Counted from the first letter of the stretch, positions 53,866 through 62,148 are shown. The stretch is DNA of 64,000 bases from Flavobacterium franklandianum (GCF_007097365.1 NZ_VJZR01000002.1:205464-269463); one strand, 5' to 3'. The notes: a model not told the origin generated them from the sequence alone. Numbers and translations are program-made.

Positions 53866-53926
53866 GAAACTTATTTCTTAATGGTTTTTATATTTAAAAA
53901 TAGCTACATTTACTTAAATATTTTTT

Positions 53927-54604
53927 ATGTCCGAAGAACTAAAATATTGGTATTTGCGTGATCACAAGTTGTTTTGGACATTGAGTATGTCACAAATTAA
54001 ACAATTGTGCATTATTGTTGGCTACAAAAAAGCAAAAAAAGGCGATATTATTTATTTCTCTTCCTCTGATGTGCCTCGTATATTTTTACTCAAAAAAGGA
54101 AATATCAAAATTGTGGAGATTGATGAAGACGGAAACGAAACCATCAAGGACATTATTCAAAAAGGGGATTTGTTTGGCGAATTAACTTTAGAAAATGATA
54201 AAAATTCCAACGAATACGCCAAAGCACTTACTGATGAAGTCGCTATTTGTAGTTTCTTGATGTCGGACTTTGAGAACTTGATGTTGCAAAATCCCAATTT
54301 GGCTTTGACGTATACCAAGTTTGTAGGACTTAAAATGAAACGCATCAAAAACAATTATTCCAATTTAATGTCTAAAGATGCCAAAACCCGTTTGTTTACA
54401 TTCATAAAAGAATGGGCAGAAAAAGAAGGCAAGAAAGACGGAAATAAAGTCACTATCGAAAACTACTTAACCCAAGCCGATATTGCTCAAATTATTGGTA
54501 CTTCTCGCCAAACCGCAACGCAATTACTAAACGAAATGGAAGAAAATCAATTAATTTTTTATACTAGAAAAGAAATTTTGATTGATGATATTACCAAATT
54601 ATAA
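53927..54604 (+). CDS. Crp/Fnr family transcriptional regulator
   Basis: The 225-residue protein has an N-terminal cyclic-nucleotide-binding-type beta roll (about 25-130; DIIYFSSSDVPRIFLLKKGNIKI, GDLFGELTL). The C-terminal winged helix (about 150-220) contains LTQADIAQIIGTSRQTATQLLNEMEE. There are no Fnr-type cysteines in the N-terminus, so it is not an oxygen sensor of that kind. The ligand is unknown. It is 105 bases before the YHS gene but may be separate. Confidence 0.9.
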   Translation: MSEELKYWYLRDHKLFWTLSMSQIKQLCIIVGYKKAKKGDIIYFSSSDVPRIFLLKKGNIKIVEIDEDGNETIKDIIQKGDLFGELTLENDKNSNEYAKALTDEVAICSFLMSDFENLMLQNPNLALTYTKFVGLKMKRIKNNYSNLMSKDAKTRLFTFIKEWAEKEGKKDGNKVTIENYLTQADIAQIIGTSRQTATQLLNEMEENQLIFYTRKEILIDDITKL

Positions 54605-54662
54605 TTCCAACTATTTTACCGCCATTGTAAACTAGCCGACAAATGTTGTTTTTGATTCTAAA

Positions 54663-54670
54663 TATCTTTG
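54663..54670 (+). promoter_or_regulatory. Bacteroidota -7 box (TATCTTTG) for the YHS operon
   Basis: TATCTTTG matches TAnnTTTG and lies 40 nt before the YHS gene ATG at 54710. The spacing to TTG-like bases upstream is short, so only the -7 part is strong. Confidence 0.5.
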
Positions 54671-54709
54671 CTAAAGAATTTATAAATCAACATTTTAAAT
54701 CTTATCACA

Positions 54710-55168
54710 ATGAACAAACCAATTTTTATTCTGTTTCTGTCATTTTTAACAATGACAATTGCTGCTCAAACTTCCACCAAAAGAGCAACAGCGTTCAATC
54801 TTGAAAACAAAATTGCAATTCAAGGTTATGATCCTGTAGCTTATTTTAAAGGAAAACCATCAAAAGGGAATAAAGAAATTTCAGCAACCTTTGAAGGAGT
54901 AATTTATAATTTTTCATCGGTTTCAAATAGAGATACTTTTCTAAAAAAACCTATGAGTTACGAACCCCAATTTGGGGGTTGGTGTGCTTATGCAATGGGA
55001 AGTTCAGGCGATAAAGTCACAATTAATCCAGAAACTTTTAAAATTATTGAGGGTAAATTGTATTTGTTTTACAATGCCTTCTTTAACAACACCTTGAAAA
55101 ATTGGAATAAAGACGAAGTGAATTTGAAGAAAAAAGCAGAAACTAATTGGAAAAAAACAATAAACTGA
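54710..55168 (+). CDS. Secreted YHS-domain protein
   Basis: The 152-residue protein has a signal peptide (about residues 1-20, ...AAQTS) and a YHS-type metal or copper/heavy-metal-related domain. Key segments are AIQGYDPVAYFKGKPSKGN, then VIYNFSSVSNRDTF and PQFGGWCAYAMG with its Cys. YHS domains occur in metal-linked and cytochrome-type proteins. It is the first gene of a tight run with DoxX and DinB genes. The exact role is unknown. Confidence 0.85.
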   Translation: MNKPIFILFLSFLTMTIAAQTSTKRATAFNLENKIAIQGYDPVAYFKGKPSKGNKEISATFEGVIYNFSSVSNRDTFLKKPMSYEPQFGGWCAYAMGSSGDKVTINPETFKIIEGKLYLFYNAFFNNTLKNWNKDEVNLKKKAETNWKKTIN

Positions 55169-55173
55169 TAAAC

Positions 55174-55557
55174 ATGAAAACACTTACTTGGATTGTCCGT
55201 ATTGTTGCAGCAGTAATTTTATTGCAAACCTTATATTTTAAATTTTCTGGAGCTGATGAAAGTGTCTTTATTTTCACAAAATTAGGAATTGAGCCTTATG
55301 GCCGAATTGGTTCTGGAATAGCCGAATTGATTGCTGCTATTTTAATTTTAGTCCCTAGAACTACTCTCTTAGGTGCTTTATTGGGTTTGGGAGTACTATC
55401 AGTAGCCATTTTTTCTCACCTATTTGTTTTAGGTATCGAAGTGCAAAATGATGGAGGAACGCTTTTTATTTTAGCAATAATTACCTTTCTTTGTTGTTCA
55501 TTTTTGGTTTTTCAAAATAAAAATAAGATTTCAGATTTATTAAAGTATAAATTTTAA
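55174..55557 (+). CDS. DoxX-like integral membrane protein
   Basis: The 127-residue protein has four helices. The N-terminal helix contains VRIVAAVILLQTLYFKFSGA, and IAELIAAILILVPRTTLLGALLG is typical of the DoxX/DoxD family. This family of small quinone-linked or stress-linked membrane proteins has an unsettled function. The ATG at 55174 is 5 bases after the YHS stop; an upstream in-frame start would overlap that gene. It is followed by a DinB gene 2 bases later. Confidence 0.82.
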   Translation: MKTLTWIVRIVAAVILLQTLYFKFSGADESVFIFTKLGIEPYGRIGSGIAELIAAILILVPRTTLLGALLGLGVLSVAIFSHLFVLGIEVQNDGGTLFILAIITFLCCSFLVFQNKNKISDLLKYKF

Positions 55558-55559
55558 AT

Positions 55560-56048
55560 ATGATATTATCGTACATAAATAATAATCTTGATGAATTGAT
55601 TGACCTACTCAAGCAATTGTCGAATGACGAGTATTCGAGTCCTTGCGCGCAATTGAGTAATTCCAGTATTGGCGAGCACATAAGACATATAATAGAGTTG
55701 TTCCAATGTCTCGAAAATCAATATGAATCGGGAGTGATTAATTATGATGACCGGCGACGAAATGTTTTAATCCAGACCGACACTGATTTTGCTATTCAAC
55801 AAATAGTGCAAATCCAAAATAATTTAGACAAGGAGAACAAAAATATTGTTTTAAAACAAAAGATTGAAAGCCACGAAATCACAACCGAAAGTAATTATTA
55901 CAGAGAATTACTCTATAACTTTGAGCATTGTATTCACCATCAGGCCTTGATAAAAGTGGCTATTTTACAACATTCAACTATTACAATCGATAAAAATTTT
56001 GGAGTTGCTCGTTCCACTATCGAATACAGAAATCAATGTGTACAGTAA
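55560..56048 (+). CDS. DinB family metal-dependent protein
   Basis: The 162-residue four-helix protein has the three metal-binding histidines of the DinB/YfiT-like fold. One is in SIGEHIRHIIEL (near residue 41), and HCIHHQALI (near residue 123) supplies the other two. Members include thiol S-transferases of the DinB superfamily. The substrate is unknown. The stop overlaps the NRDE gene by 13 bases. Confidence 0.82.
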   Translation: MILSYINNNLDELIDLLKQLSNDEYSSPCAQLSNSSIGEHIRHIIELFQCLENQYESGVINYDDRRRNVLIQTDTDFAIQQIVQIQNNLDKENKNIVLKQKIESHEITTESNYYRELLYNFEHCIHHQALIKVAILQHSTITIDKNFGVARSTIEYRNQCVQ

Positions 56049-56746
56049 GTTTCGTTGCTTCGAATGGCAAAACTATCATCACCTCAAATCGAGATGAAAA
56101 AGTAATTAGACCCAGTGCCATTGAACCCAAAAATTATTTAATAAACAACAAAAACATCATTTTTCCAAAGGATTCAAAAGCAGGTGGAACTTGGTTCGCC
56201 GTTGATGAATCTGGGACTGTTTTAGTTTTATTGAACGGAGCTAATGAAAAACACCATCATCGACCACCTTACAGAAAAAGCCGTGGATTGATTGTTTTGG
56301 ATATGATTAGTAGCTTGTCTCCAATAGTGTTTTGGAAAGAAATAGATTTGGCCGACATCGAGCCATTTACCATAGTTTTATTCGAAAATAACAAACTTTT
56401 TCAATTGCGATGGGATGGAGGTGACAAAGAAACTACACCATTGGATGTGAAAAAGAATCACGTTTGGTCGTCAACAACTTTATATCAAAAAGACATTAGA
56501 AAAATTCGTTCGGAATGGTTTTATGCTTTTTTAGAATCGAATCCCAATGCTTCCGAAGATGAAATGCTTTATTTTCATCGCTATACCGAAGAAGAGAATC
56601 AAGAGAATGGTTTGGTTGTGAATCGCAATGAGATATTGCGAACTTTGAGTATTACACAAGCAGTTTTAGAAGAAAATAAAGCAACTATTTTGCATTATGA
56701 TTTAATTGCGAATAAAGATTTCGAAACCTCTTTCATAACAATTTAA
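56036..56746 (+). CDS. NRDE (TANGO2) family protein
   Basis: The 236-residue protein begins MCTVSF, with Cys at position 2 as the putative Ntn-hydrolase nucleophile, and has the family name motif TSNRDEKVIRPSA near residue 17. Later segments SKAGGTWFAVDESG and HRPPYRKSRGLIVLDMI are also typical. TANGO2 proteins are linked to haem, lipid or acyl-CoA handling in eukaryotes; the bacterial role is unclear. It overlaps the DinB gene by 13 bases and lies 11 bases before the ATP-grasp gene. Confidence 0.88.
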   Translation: MCTVSFVASNGKTIITSNRDEKVIRPSAIEPKNYLINNKNIIFPKDSKAGGTWFAVDESGTVLVLLNGANEKHHHRPPYRKSRGLIVLDMISSLSPIVFWKEIDLADIEPFTIVLFENNKLFQLRWDGGDKETTPLDVKKNHVWSSTTLYQKDIRKIRSEWFYAFLESNPNASEDEMLYFHRYTEEENQENGLVVNRNEILRTLSITQAVLEENKATILHYDLIANKDFETSFITI

Positions 56747-56757
56747 GTTATTCCAAT

Positions 56758-57825
56758 TTGAAACTTCAAACTTTAAACTTCAAACTTTTTTTTCACAAAC
56801 TTACTCATTGGGAATACTGGCCTTTCCTGGTGGTCTATATTCCTATTTATTTTCTTTGGATATATTATTCAATTAGAGCGAAATCTCTATTTTTCTTTAA
56901 TGCTTCTAATCCAACGATAAAAAATGGAGGGTTTATAATGGAGTCCAAAAAAGCAATTTACAACCTTATTCCACAACAATATTACCCTAAAACTGAATTG
57001 ATACTAGAAGGAACTAGCTTGGATGAAATTCTGAAAACCATCGAAGATTCGGGTATAAAATATCCATTGATGGCGAAGCCAGATATAGGATTGAGAGGTT
57101 CTGCCGTCAAAAAAATTCACAATTCACAAGAATTAGAGTGCTATAATCAAAAAGCTAATTTTGATTTCTTGGTGCAAGATTTAATTCCTTTCGAAAAGGA
57201 AGTGGGTATTTTTTATGTGCGTTATCCTCCCGATGCGTCGGGAGAAAAAACGGGAAGAATTACTGGAATAGTATCTAAAGAATTTTTAATTATTACTGGC
57301 GATGGCTTTTCTACAACCGAAGAGTTAATTAAAATAAATCCACGCTACGAATTGCAATTGAAAGTTTTAAAAAAAGAATATGGAAAGAAAATGCTGGATA
57401 TTTTACCAAAGGGCGAAAAGCTAAATTTAGTTCCCTATGGTAATCATGCTCGTGGTGCAAAATTCATTGATTGTAGTCATTGGATTAAACCAAAATTGAC
57501 AGAAACCATTAATGAAATGTGTTTGCAAATTCCGGGTTTTTATTTTGGAAGATTAGACATTATGTACAACAGTTGGGAGGAATTAGAGCGAGGTGAAAAT
57601 TTTTCAGTAGTAGAGTTGAATGGAGCTGCCAGTGAACCAACTCATATTTATGACCCAAGACATTCTCTTTTTTTTGCTTGGAAGGAATTAGCACGGCACA
57701 TTACTTATATGTTTGAAATAAGTGCTGAAAATCATAAAAAAGGAATCCCTTATTTAGCTCATAAAGTGGGAATGAAAGAGTACAAGCTACATTTGGAACA
57801 AAGTAAAAAGATAGTTAATTTTTAA
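56758..57825 (+). CDS. ATP-grasp (D-alanine-D-alanine ligase-like) protein
   Basis: The 355-residue protein has an N-terminal membrane segment (about residues 20-40, WPFLVVYIPIYFLWIYYS). An ATP-grasp core follows, with PLMAKPDIGLRGSAVKKI, DFLVQDLIPFEKEVGIFYVR, FGRLDIMYNSWEELERGE and VVELNGAASEPTHIYDP. The last of these holds the metal-binding Glu and Asn. It could ligate carboxylate and amine groups in an envelope compound. The start is uncertain. The TTG at 56758 is the only start codon that keeps the family HKLTHWEYWP segment, and its next nine codons lie in a heptad array. Confidence 0.8.
   Translation: MKLQTLNFKLFFHKLTHWEYWPFLVVYIPIYFLWIYYSIRAKSLFFFNASNPTIKNGGFIMESKKAIYNLIPQQYYPKTELILEGTSLDEILKTIEDSGIKYPLMAKPDIGLRGSAVKKIHNSQELECYNQKANFDFLVQDLIPFEKEVGIFYVRYPPDASGEKTGRITGIVSKEFLIITGDGFSTTEELIKINPRYELQLKVLKKEYGKKMLDILPKGEKLNLVPYGNHARGAKFIDCSHWIKPKLTETINEMCLQIPGFYFGRLDIMYNSWEELERGENFSVVELNGAASEPTHIYDPRHSLFFAWKELARHITYMFEISAENHKKGIPYLAHKVGMKEYKLHLEQSKKIVNF
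56761..56788 (+). repeat. Heptad array (AAACTTC/AAACTTT) at the ATP-grasp start
   Basis: Four in-register 7-mers (AAACTTC, AAACTTT, AAACTTC, AAACTTT) directly follow the putative TTG start. As annotated they encode residues 2-10. Confidence 0.85.
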
Positions 57826-57832
57826 AGTTTGG

Positions 57833-57876
57833 CCACGAATTCACGAATTCATACAAATTAATTCGTGAATTCGTGG
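57833..57876. repeat. Solitary 17-bp perfect inverted repeat (CCACGAATTCACGAATT)
   Basis: The arms CCACGAATTCACGAATT (57833-57849) and its exact complement (57860-57876) are separated by 10 bases, between the ATP-grasp stop and the LysE-type start. The arm shares the CCAC-RAATT-CAC-RAATT pattern with the 22-bp arms around the GxxExxY gene at 17.6 kb. Confidence 0.88.
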
Positions 57877-57886
57877 TAATATAATT

Positions 57887-58531
57887 ATGACAACACTCAA
57901 AAACATATTTTTTGGTTTTATTGTAAGCTTTCTGGGTTCATTACCTCTTGGCTATTTGAATATTATTGGGGTTGAGGTTTTTTCTAAATTGGGAATTAAT
58001 TCATTAGTTTTTTATTTATTAGGAGTGATTCTAGTAGAAGCTATTGTTATTTATTGCACCGTTATTTTTGCAAACCAATTGGCAGAAAACAAAAAATTAA
58101 TGAGGTCAGTTGATTTTTTTGCGGTCTTTTTTCTTTTATTGATCGCTTATTTATTTTATGCCCATTCCAATCAATCGACCGAAGAATCTAATTATTTAGA
58201 AGAATATATTCATTTCTCTCCCTTTTTTATCGGAATGGTTTTGTGTGGATTGAATTTTCTTCAAATCCCATTTTGGATGGGTTGGAATTTGTATTTATTG
58301 AATACTAAATCTATTTATTTAGAACGAAAACTTAAATTTTATTATATTTTAGGGACTTTGGTTGGGACTTTTTTCGGGATGCTTTCTGTTATTATTTTAT
58401 TGGATTCATTGTCTCAAAAAATACTCGATTATTCAAAATGGATTATTCCAATAGTGATTCCTTTGTTTTTTGTTGCCTTGGCAGTTTTTCAAGGATTTAA
58501 AGTTTATAAAAAATATTATCGTAAATTTTAA
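57887..58531 (+). CDS. LysE family translocator-like membrane protein
   Basis: The 214-residue protein has about six helices. The LysE/RhtB-type N-terminus is FGFIVSFLGSLPLGYLNIIGV with the conserved P-x-G-x-x-N pattern (LPLGYLNI). Such proteins export amino acids or related small molecules. There is a large hydrophobic loop region (SVDFFAVFFLLLIAYLFYA). It is in the same direction as the YHS-to-ATP-grasp run, separated from the ATP-grasp gene by the solitary palindrome. Confidence 0.75.
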   Translation: MTTLKNIFFGFIVSFLGSLPLGYLNIIGVEVFSKLGINSLVFYLLGVILVEAIVIYCTVIFANQLAENKKLMRSVDFFAVFFLLLIAYLFYAHSNQSTEESNYLEEYIHFSPFFIGMVLCGLNFLQIPFWMGWNLYLLNTKSIYLERKLKFYYILGTLVGTFFGMLSVIILLDSLSQKILDYSKWIIPIVIPLFFVALAVFQGFKVYKKYYRKF

Positions 58532-58540
58532 TCTCTTTTA

Positions 58541-59030
58541 CTAAACGGGCATATTTATATCATACCCCAAAATAAAATAATTGTTGTCGTTGAATTGAAA
58601 ATCGCCAATAACAGTCCATTTGAGTTTTTAGGTATGTTCTTTATAGGAAGGAACGTTGTCTTTGATAATAAAAGTCAAACGCAACGGATATTTTTTACAT
58701 CGTGAATTCGCATAAATTTAAACAGCAAATTAACCAATCCTTTCCCTCTGTATTTTTTGTCAATGCAAATGGATCCATACTGAAAATTGCTTGCTGAATT
58801 TATTTCAAAATCCAAAAAAATTAGCTTTGGAAACAAACTATTCTTATATTCGAAAATGGGATATTAACTATAGAAATCTCAGCTTTCGGCAAAGATGTAG
58901 CCGATAGTTTTGTTGTTGTCTTTGGCAATAGACAAAGCCTCTTTTTTGATAACATAAGTTAGTTATTAGACAGAATAAAGTGCTGTAAAAAGCCGGATTT
59001 CTTTTCCTCATCTGTTAAATTTGAAACAAG
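58541..59030 (-). pseudogene. Decayed GNAT-family acetyltransferase
   Basis: On the minus strand the 662-bp gap 58532-59193 contains an unmistakable GNAT coding trace broken across frames. It starts near 59025 with NLTDEEKKSGFLQHF. Then comes IKKEALSIAKDNNKTIGYI, followed by the acyl-CoA-binding region FQYGSICIDKKYRGKGLVNL. The end is KLKWTVIGDFQFNDNNY, closed by a stop at 58541-58543. At least two frameshifts and two in-frame stops separate the parts. The rest of the gap (59031-59193) shows nothing recognisable. Confidence 0.75.
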
Positions 59031-59193
59031 ATATAGTTTTTGAAAATTTTGATTTTAATGCTTTTTTTTATGTGGATAAGGGTTAAATTATTCTAATGAT
59101 TAGAAGATCTACAAGTAGTCTCCAAGTGATATTTCTTATTACATATTAAATTTACGTATTATGTATCTTAACTAAATAATGCAGTGTAGTAGG

Positions 59194-59826
59194 CTACTCA
59201 TATAAAATATATCCTTTGTCTTTTGCAACGTTTATTAGCTGAATTGTTGAGTTTACTTCTAGTTTTCGCATACAATTTTTTCTGTGAGTTTCAACAGTAT
59301 ATTGGCTGAGAAAAAGTTGACAAGAAATTTCTTTAGAGGTTTTTCCTTTGGCAATTAGCGATAATATTTCTAGTTCTCTTGTAGTCAATTGTGTCTTGTC
59401 TTTTTTGAAAGTTATGTGTTCGCGGTCAAGGAGCGGAAAATAATTGCAATTTTCCTTGATAGTTTTGATACCTTCAATCAACTGATCAGATTCAAAGCTT
59501 TTAGATAAATATCCTTTGACTCCAATTATTTTAAGTTCTTTAATTAGCTCAATATTCTCATATTGGCTCAATATCAAAATCGCTACATCAGGGTAAAGTT
59601 CTACTATTTTTTTTGCAGTTTGAACACCATTCATTTCCGGCATATTAACGTCAATGATAGCGAGATGAACTTTTTTGTGTTGTAGAAGTTGCAACAATTG
59701 AAAACCATTTGAGGCGTCGCCAACAACGGTTCCTAGTTGATTGTCTAAAACAATGTTTCTGATACCCGCAAGAATAAGTTTGTGGTCATCGGCAATGGCT
59801 ATATTGTAGTTTTGGTTTGCAATCAT
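59194..59826 (-). CDS. NarL/LuxR family response regulator
   Basis: The 210-residue protein has a receiver domain (about 1-125; IADDHKLILAGIRN and the phospho-acceptor Asp in AIIDVNMPEMNG). The C-terminal LuxR-type helix-turn-helix (about 145-205) contains LTTRELEILSLIAKGKTSKEI and TVETHRKNCMRKL. It overlaps its 7TMR-DISM kinase gene by 4 bases, so the two form an operon. NarL-type binding sites could include the TACC-N8-GGTA palindromes at 61.7-61.8 kb, upstream of the kinase. Confidence 0.93.
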   Translation of the reverse strand: MIANQNYNIAIADDHKLILAGIRNIVLDNQLGTVVGDASNGFQLLQLLQHKKVHLAIIDVNMPEMNGVQTAKKIVELYPDVAILILSQYENIELIKELKIIGVKGYLSKSFESDQLIEGIKTIKENCNYFPLLDREHITFKKDKTQLTTRELEILSLIAKGKTSKEISCQLFLSQYTVETHRKNCMRKLEVNSTIQLINVAKDKGYILYE

Positions 59827-61691
59827 TCTAAAGGGATTTCAATTATTAAAGACGTTCCTGTACTATTGCTATCGATATTTATTTTTCCGGATAAAAAACT
59901 GACTCTTGATTTTATATTTTCAAGACCACCATTGTGTTTTTTGTAATTGATGTCAAAACCAATTCCGTTGTCCTCAATAATTATCATCAAAATTTGTTTT
60001 TCAAAGATAAGTTGCATTACTATTTTTGAAGCAGCGGCGTGTTTGAGCGCATTGGTGTATGCTTCTTTGATGATTCTAAATATTTGTATTTGGATATCTT
60101 TCTCAAAGTTAATCTCTTTTTCAATGTTAGTATAAAGTTCAAATTCAATATTAGAGATATTTTTTTTGTAAAAAGCAATTAGATTTTCAATAATATGCAT
60201 CAGATTGTCTCCAAATCCATCTGTTTTCATAAAGTGACTTAGATTACGAACTTTTTCATATAGCATCACTACATTTTCTAATATTTCTTTTTGTTGTTGC
60301 TGCTCGATATTGCTTTTGTATAAATGATTTTCGAGCTGCAGTCTAAGCCCGGTGATGTCACTTCCTATTTCGTCGTGTATGTTTCTGGATAAACGTTCTT
60401 GTTCATCTGACTCAATTGTAAGTATTTTTTTGGTTAAAATATAGTTTTTATTAGTAGTGGCAATAATTTTTAGAGCAGTTTCTTCTTTCTCGATTTTGAA
60501 TTTATAAACAAAGAAAATTGTTAATAGAGACACTTCAATAAGCAATCCATTGATTATATTACCTGGTCTAAAAATGGGCAAATGATAGGAGTTCAAAACA
60601 TTGAGCAAATAAGAAACAAATCCATAAAAAAGGAAAATAAACGAAATTCCAAAAAGTAGAAAATATCTCTTCTGCTGGAAGATACCAATCAAAACAATAA
60701 AAAAGATGCTGGTTATTATTGCATAAATCCAAAAATTAAGCAATAAATTAATGGTTTGAATAGGGTATAGATTTGTATTGGGTAAAAATACGGGAACTAA
60801 AATTAAAACTATAAAAAGCACTAAAACATAATTTAATACTCTAAAATAAGTATTAAATTTTGGAAAATGAGTTTCTAAATTTACATAAAGTGCAAAAATT
60901 TTGGCATAGAAAAAAATCGACAATCCCATGTAGAAATCCTTATTTACATAACTCCAAAAATTAAAAAAAGCTTTCGGAATTTCAAAAAAATCAAAATGAA
61001 AATCAGAAATTTGAAACAAAATGATGCAAAGAATATAAAAAATACTGTATATGTACTGTCGTTCTTTGATGATTAAATACATACATAAATTGACAAAAAG
61101 TGCAAAAAGCAACAGGCCGATGTATTTACCCATTAAATAGCTAAAATCGACCTCGTATAAAAGGAAGTCCTCTGGCGTGGTAATATCTGTTGGGAAATAG
61201 GTGTTTTTAGAAATTGTAGGCGAGACTTTTACAAAAAGTGTCCTGCTTTTATTTTTCTCCAAGTAAAACGGAAAAGAAACTGCTCGAACAGGGAACATTC
61301 TCTCCGAGATAGACAAATGCATAGAAGATTTGCTTTTATAGGCAAGTTTATTACCCACCAATTCGTAGAGTTCAAACTCAAGTCCGTTATTATAAAAGCT
61401 CCACAAAAATTTGTTGTATTGGCTTGATTTGTTGACCACATTTACCACCAGCCAATAGCTACAGGTTGAAATTCCAGAACTAAACGCTGTATTTGGTGTT
61501 TGCGATCTGAATTTTCCAGCATTAAATTTCTGCACAACTTCTTCTTGAGATAGGTTATCGCAATCTTCTATATATTGATAGTAGGCAGCAAGATGATTGT
61601 AGTCATTATTAAAAACATAAGGATTCAGAGGGGTAGCATTTGCTATGCCTATGAAAAAAAGGGCGCTACATAAAATTATCTTTTTAAGCAT
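59823..61691 (-). CDS. 7TMR-DISM sensor histidine kinase (NarL-partner type)
   Basis: The 622-residue membrane kinase has a signal peptide (about residues 1-19). A periplasmic DISMED2-type domain (about 30-180) contains SYWLVVNVVNKSSQYNKFLW. The seven-helix DISM region covers about 185-390. The C-terminal HisKA_3 (DEQERLSRNIHDEIGSDI; His is phosphorylated) and HATPase (NALKHAAAS, DNGIGFDIN) domains follow. The DISMED2 domain is thought to bind carbohydrate-like ligands. The ATG at 61691 was chosen for the signal peptide; an upstream start at 61730 would fall in a palindrome. It overlaps its regulator gene. Confidence 0.9.
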   Translation of the reverse strand: MLKKIILCSALFFIGIANATPLNPYVFNNDYNHLAAYYQYIEDCDNLSQEEVVQKFNAGKFRSQTPNTAFSSGISTCSYWLVVNVVNKSSQYNKFLWSFYNNGLEFELYELVGNKLAYKSKSSMHLSISERMFPVRAVSFPFYLEKNKSRTLFVKVSPTISKNTYFPTDITTPEDFLLYEVDFSYLMGKYIGLLLFALFVNLCMYLIIKERQYIYSIFYILCIILFQISDFHFDFFEIPKAFFNFWSYVNKDFYMGLSIFFYAKIFALYVNLETHFPKFNTYFRVLNYVLVLFIVLILVPVFLPNTNLYPIQTINLLLNFWIYAIITSIFFIVLIGIFQQKRYFLLFGISFIFLFYGFVSYLLNVLNSYHLPIFRPGNIINGLLIEVSLLTIFFVYKFKIEKEETALKIIATTNKNYILTKKILTIESDEQERLSRNIHDEIGSDITGLRLQLENHLYKSNIEQQQQKEILENVVMLYEKVRNLSHFMKTDGFGDNLMHIIENLIAFYKKNISNIEFELYTNIEKEINFEKDIQIQIFRIIKEAYTNALKHAAASKIVMQLIFEKQILMIIIEDNGIGFDINYKKHNGGLENIKSRVSFLSGKINIDSNSTGTSLIIEIPLE

Positions 61692-61722
61692 ATACAAATT
61701 TAGAGTTTTAAATCCTGATTTA

Positions 61723-61742
61723 AATACCAACTTATTGGTATT
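61723..61742. promoter_or_regulatory. 20-bp palindrome AATACCAA-CTTA-TTGGTATT (possible LuxR-type operator)
   Basis: Perfect 8-bp arms around a 4-base centre contain TACC-N8-GGTA, in a 7-2-7 arrangement like NarL sites (TACCAAC-TT-ATTGGTA). It lies 32-51 bases upstream of the kinase ATG. Confidence 0.55.
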
Positions 61743-61825
61743 GTGTAAGTTTTTGATATAGGCTTATTTTAAAAAGCCCAAAATATAATTATTTTCTTCT
61801 AAGATCTTAAAACTCAAAATATAAA

Positions 61826-61845
61826 AATACCTAATAGTAGGTATT
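61826..61845. promoter_or_regulatory. 20-bp palindrome AATACCTA-ATAG-TAGGTATT (second LuxR-type site)
   Basis: Perfect 8-bp arms, again TACC-N8-GGTA. The centre lies 103 bp from the first palindrome and about 80 bases before the solo HTH gene. The A and T flanks also let it fold as a terminator-like hairpin, so the role is uncertain. Confidence 0.5.
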
Positions 61846-61917
61846 TTTTTTTAGACTCATTCTGTTTAAGTTTGGTTTTTAAATGGTTATGTTAATTTTC
61901 TAAAGATTTTAAATTCG

Positions 61918-62148
61918 ATGGACAAAGAAATTAATGTATTGAGTAAATCCGAACTGAGGGTTTTGTCGTTAATCTGTGCAGGCTTAACTAGCGAAGTAAT
62001 TGGACTAAAATTAGAAATAACAAAGAGCACAGTTCAAACACATCGCCGCAATATGTTACGGAAGACAGGTTTTAATAATACACAACAAATAGCTGGCTGT
62101 AAGGGAAGGATTTGTGAAATGAATTTTAAGTCTGTTGTAATAAAATAA
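61918..62148 (+). CDS. Stand-alone LuxR-type helix-turn-helix protein (76 aa)
   Basis: The 76-residue protein is almost only a LuxR HTH domain (LSKSELRVLSLICAGLTSEV and STVQTHRRNMLRKTGFNN). It has no receiver or sensor part. The HTH is close in pattern to that of the NarL-type regulator encoded on the other strand (TRELEILSLIAKGKTSKEI). It could be a free regulator or the end of a lost longer gene. It precedes a lipoprotein gene by 31 bases and shares the divergent promoter region with the histidine kinase. Confidence 0.75.
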   Translation: MDKEINVLSKSELRVLSLICAGLTSEVIGLKLEITKSTVQTHRRNMLRKTGFNNTQQIAGCKGRICEMNFKSVVIK

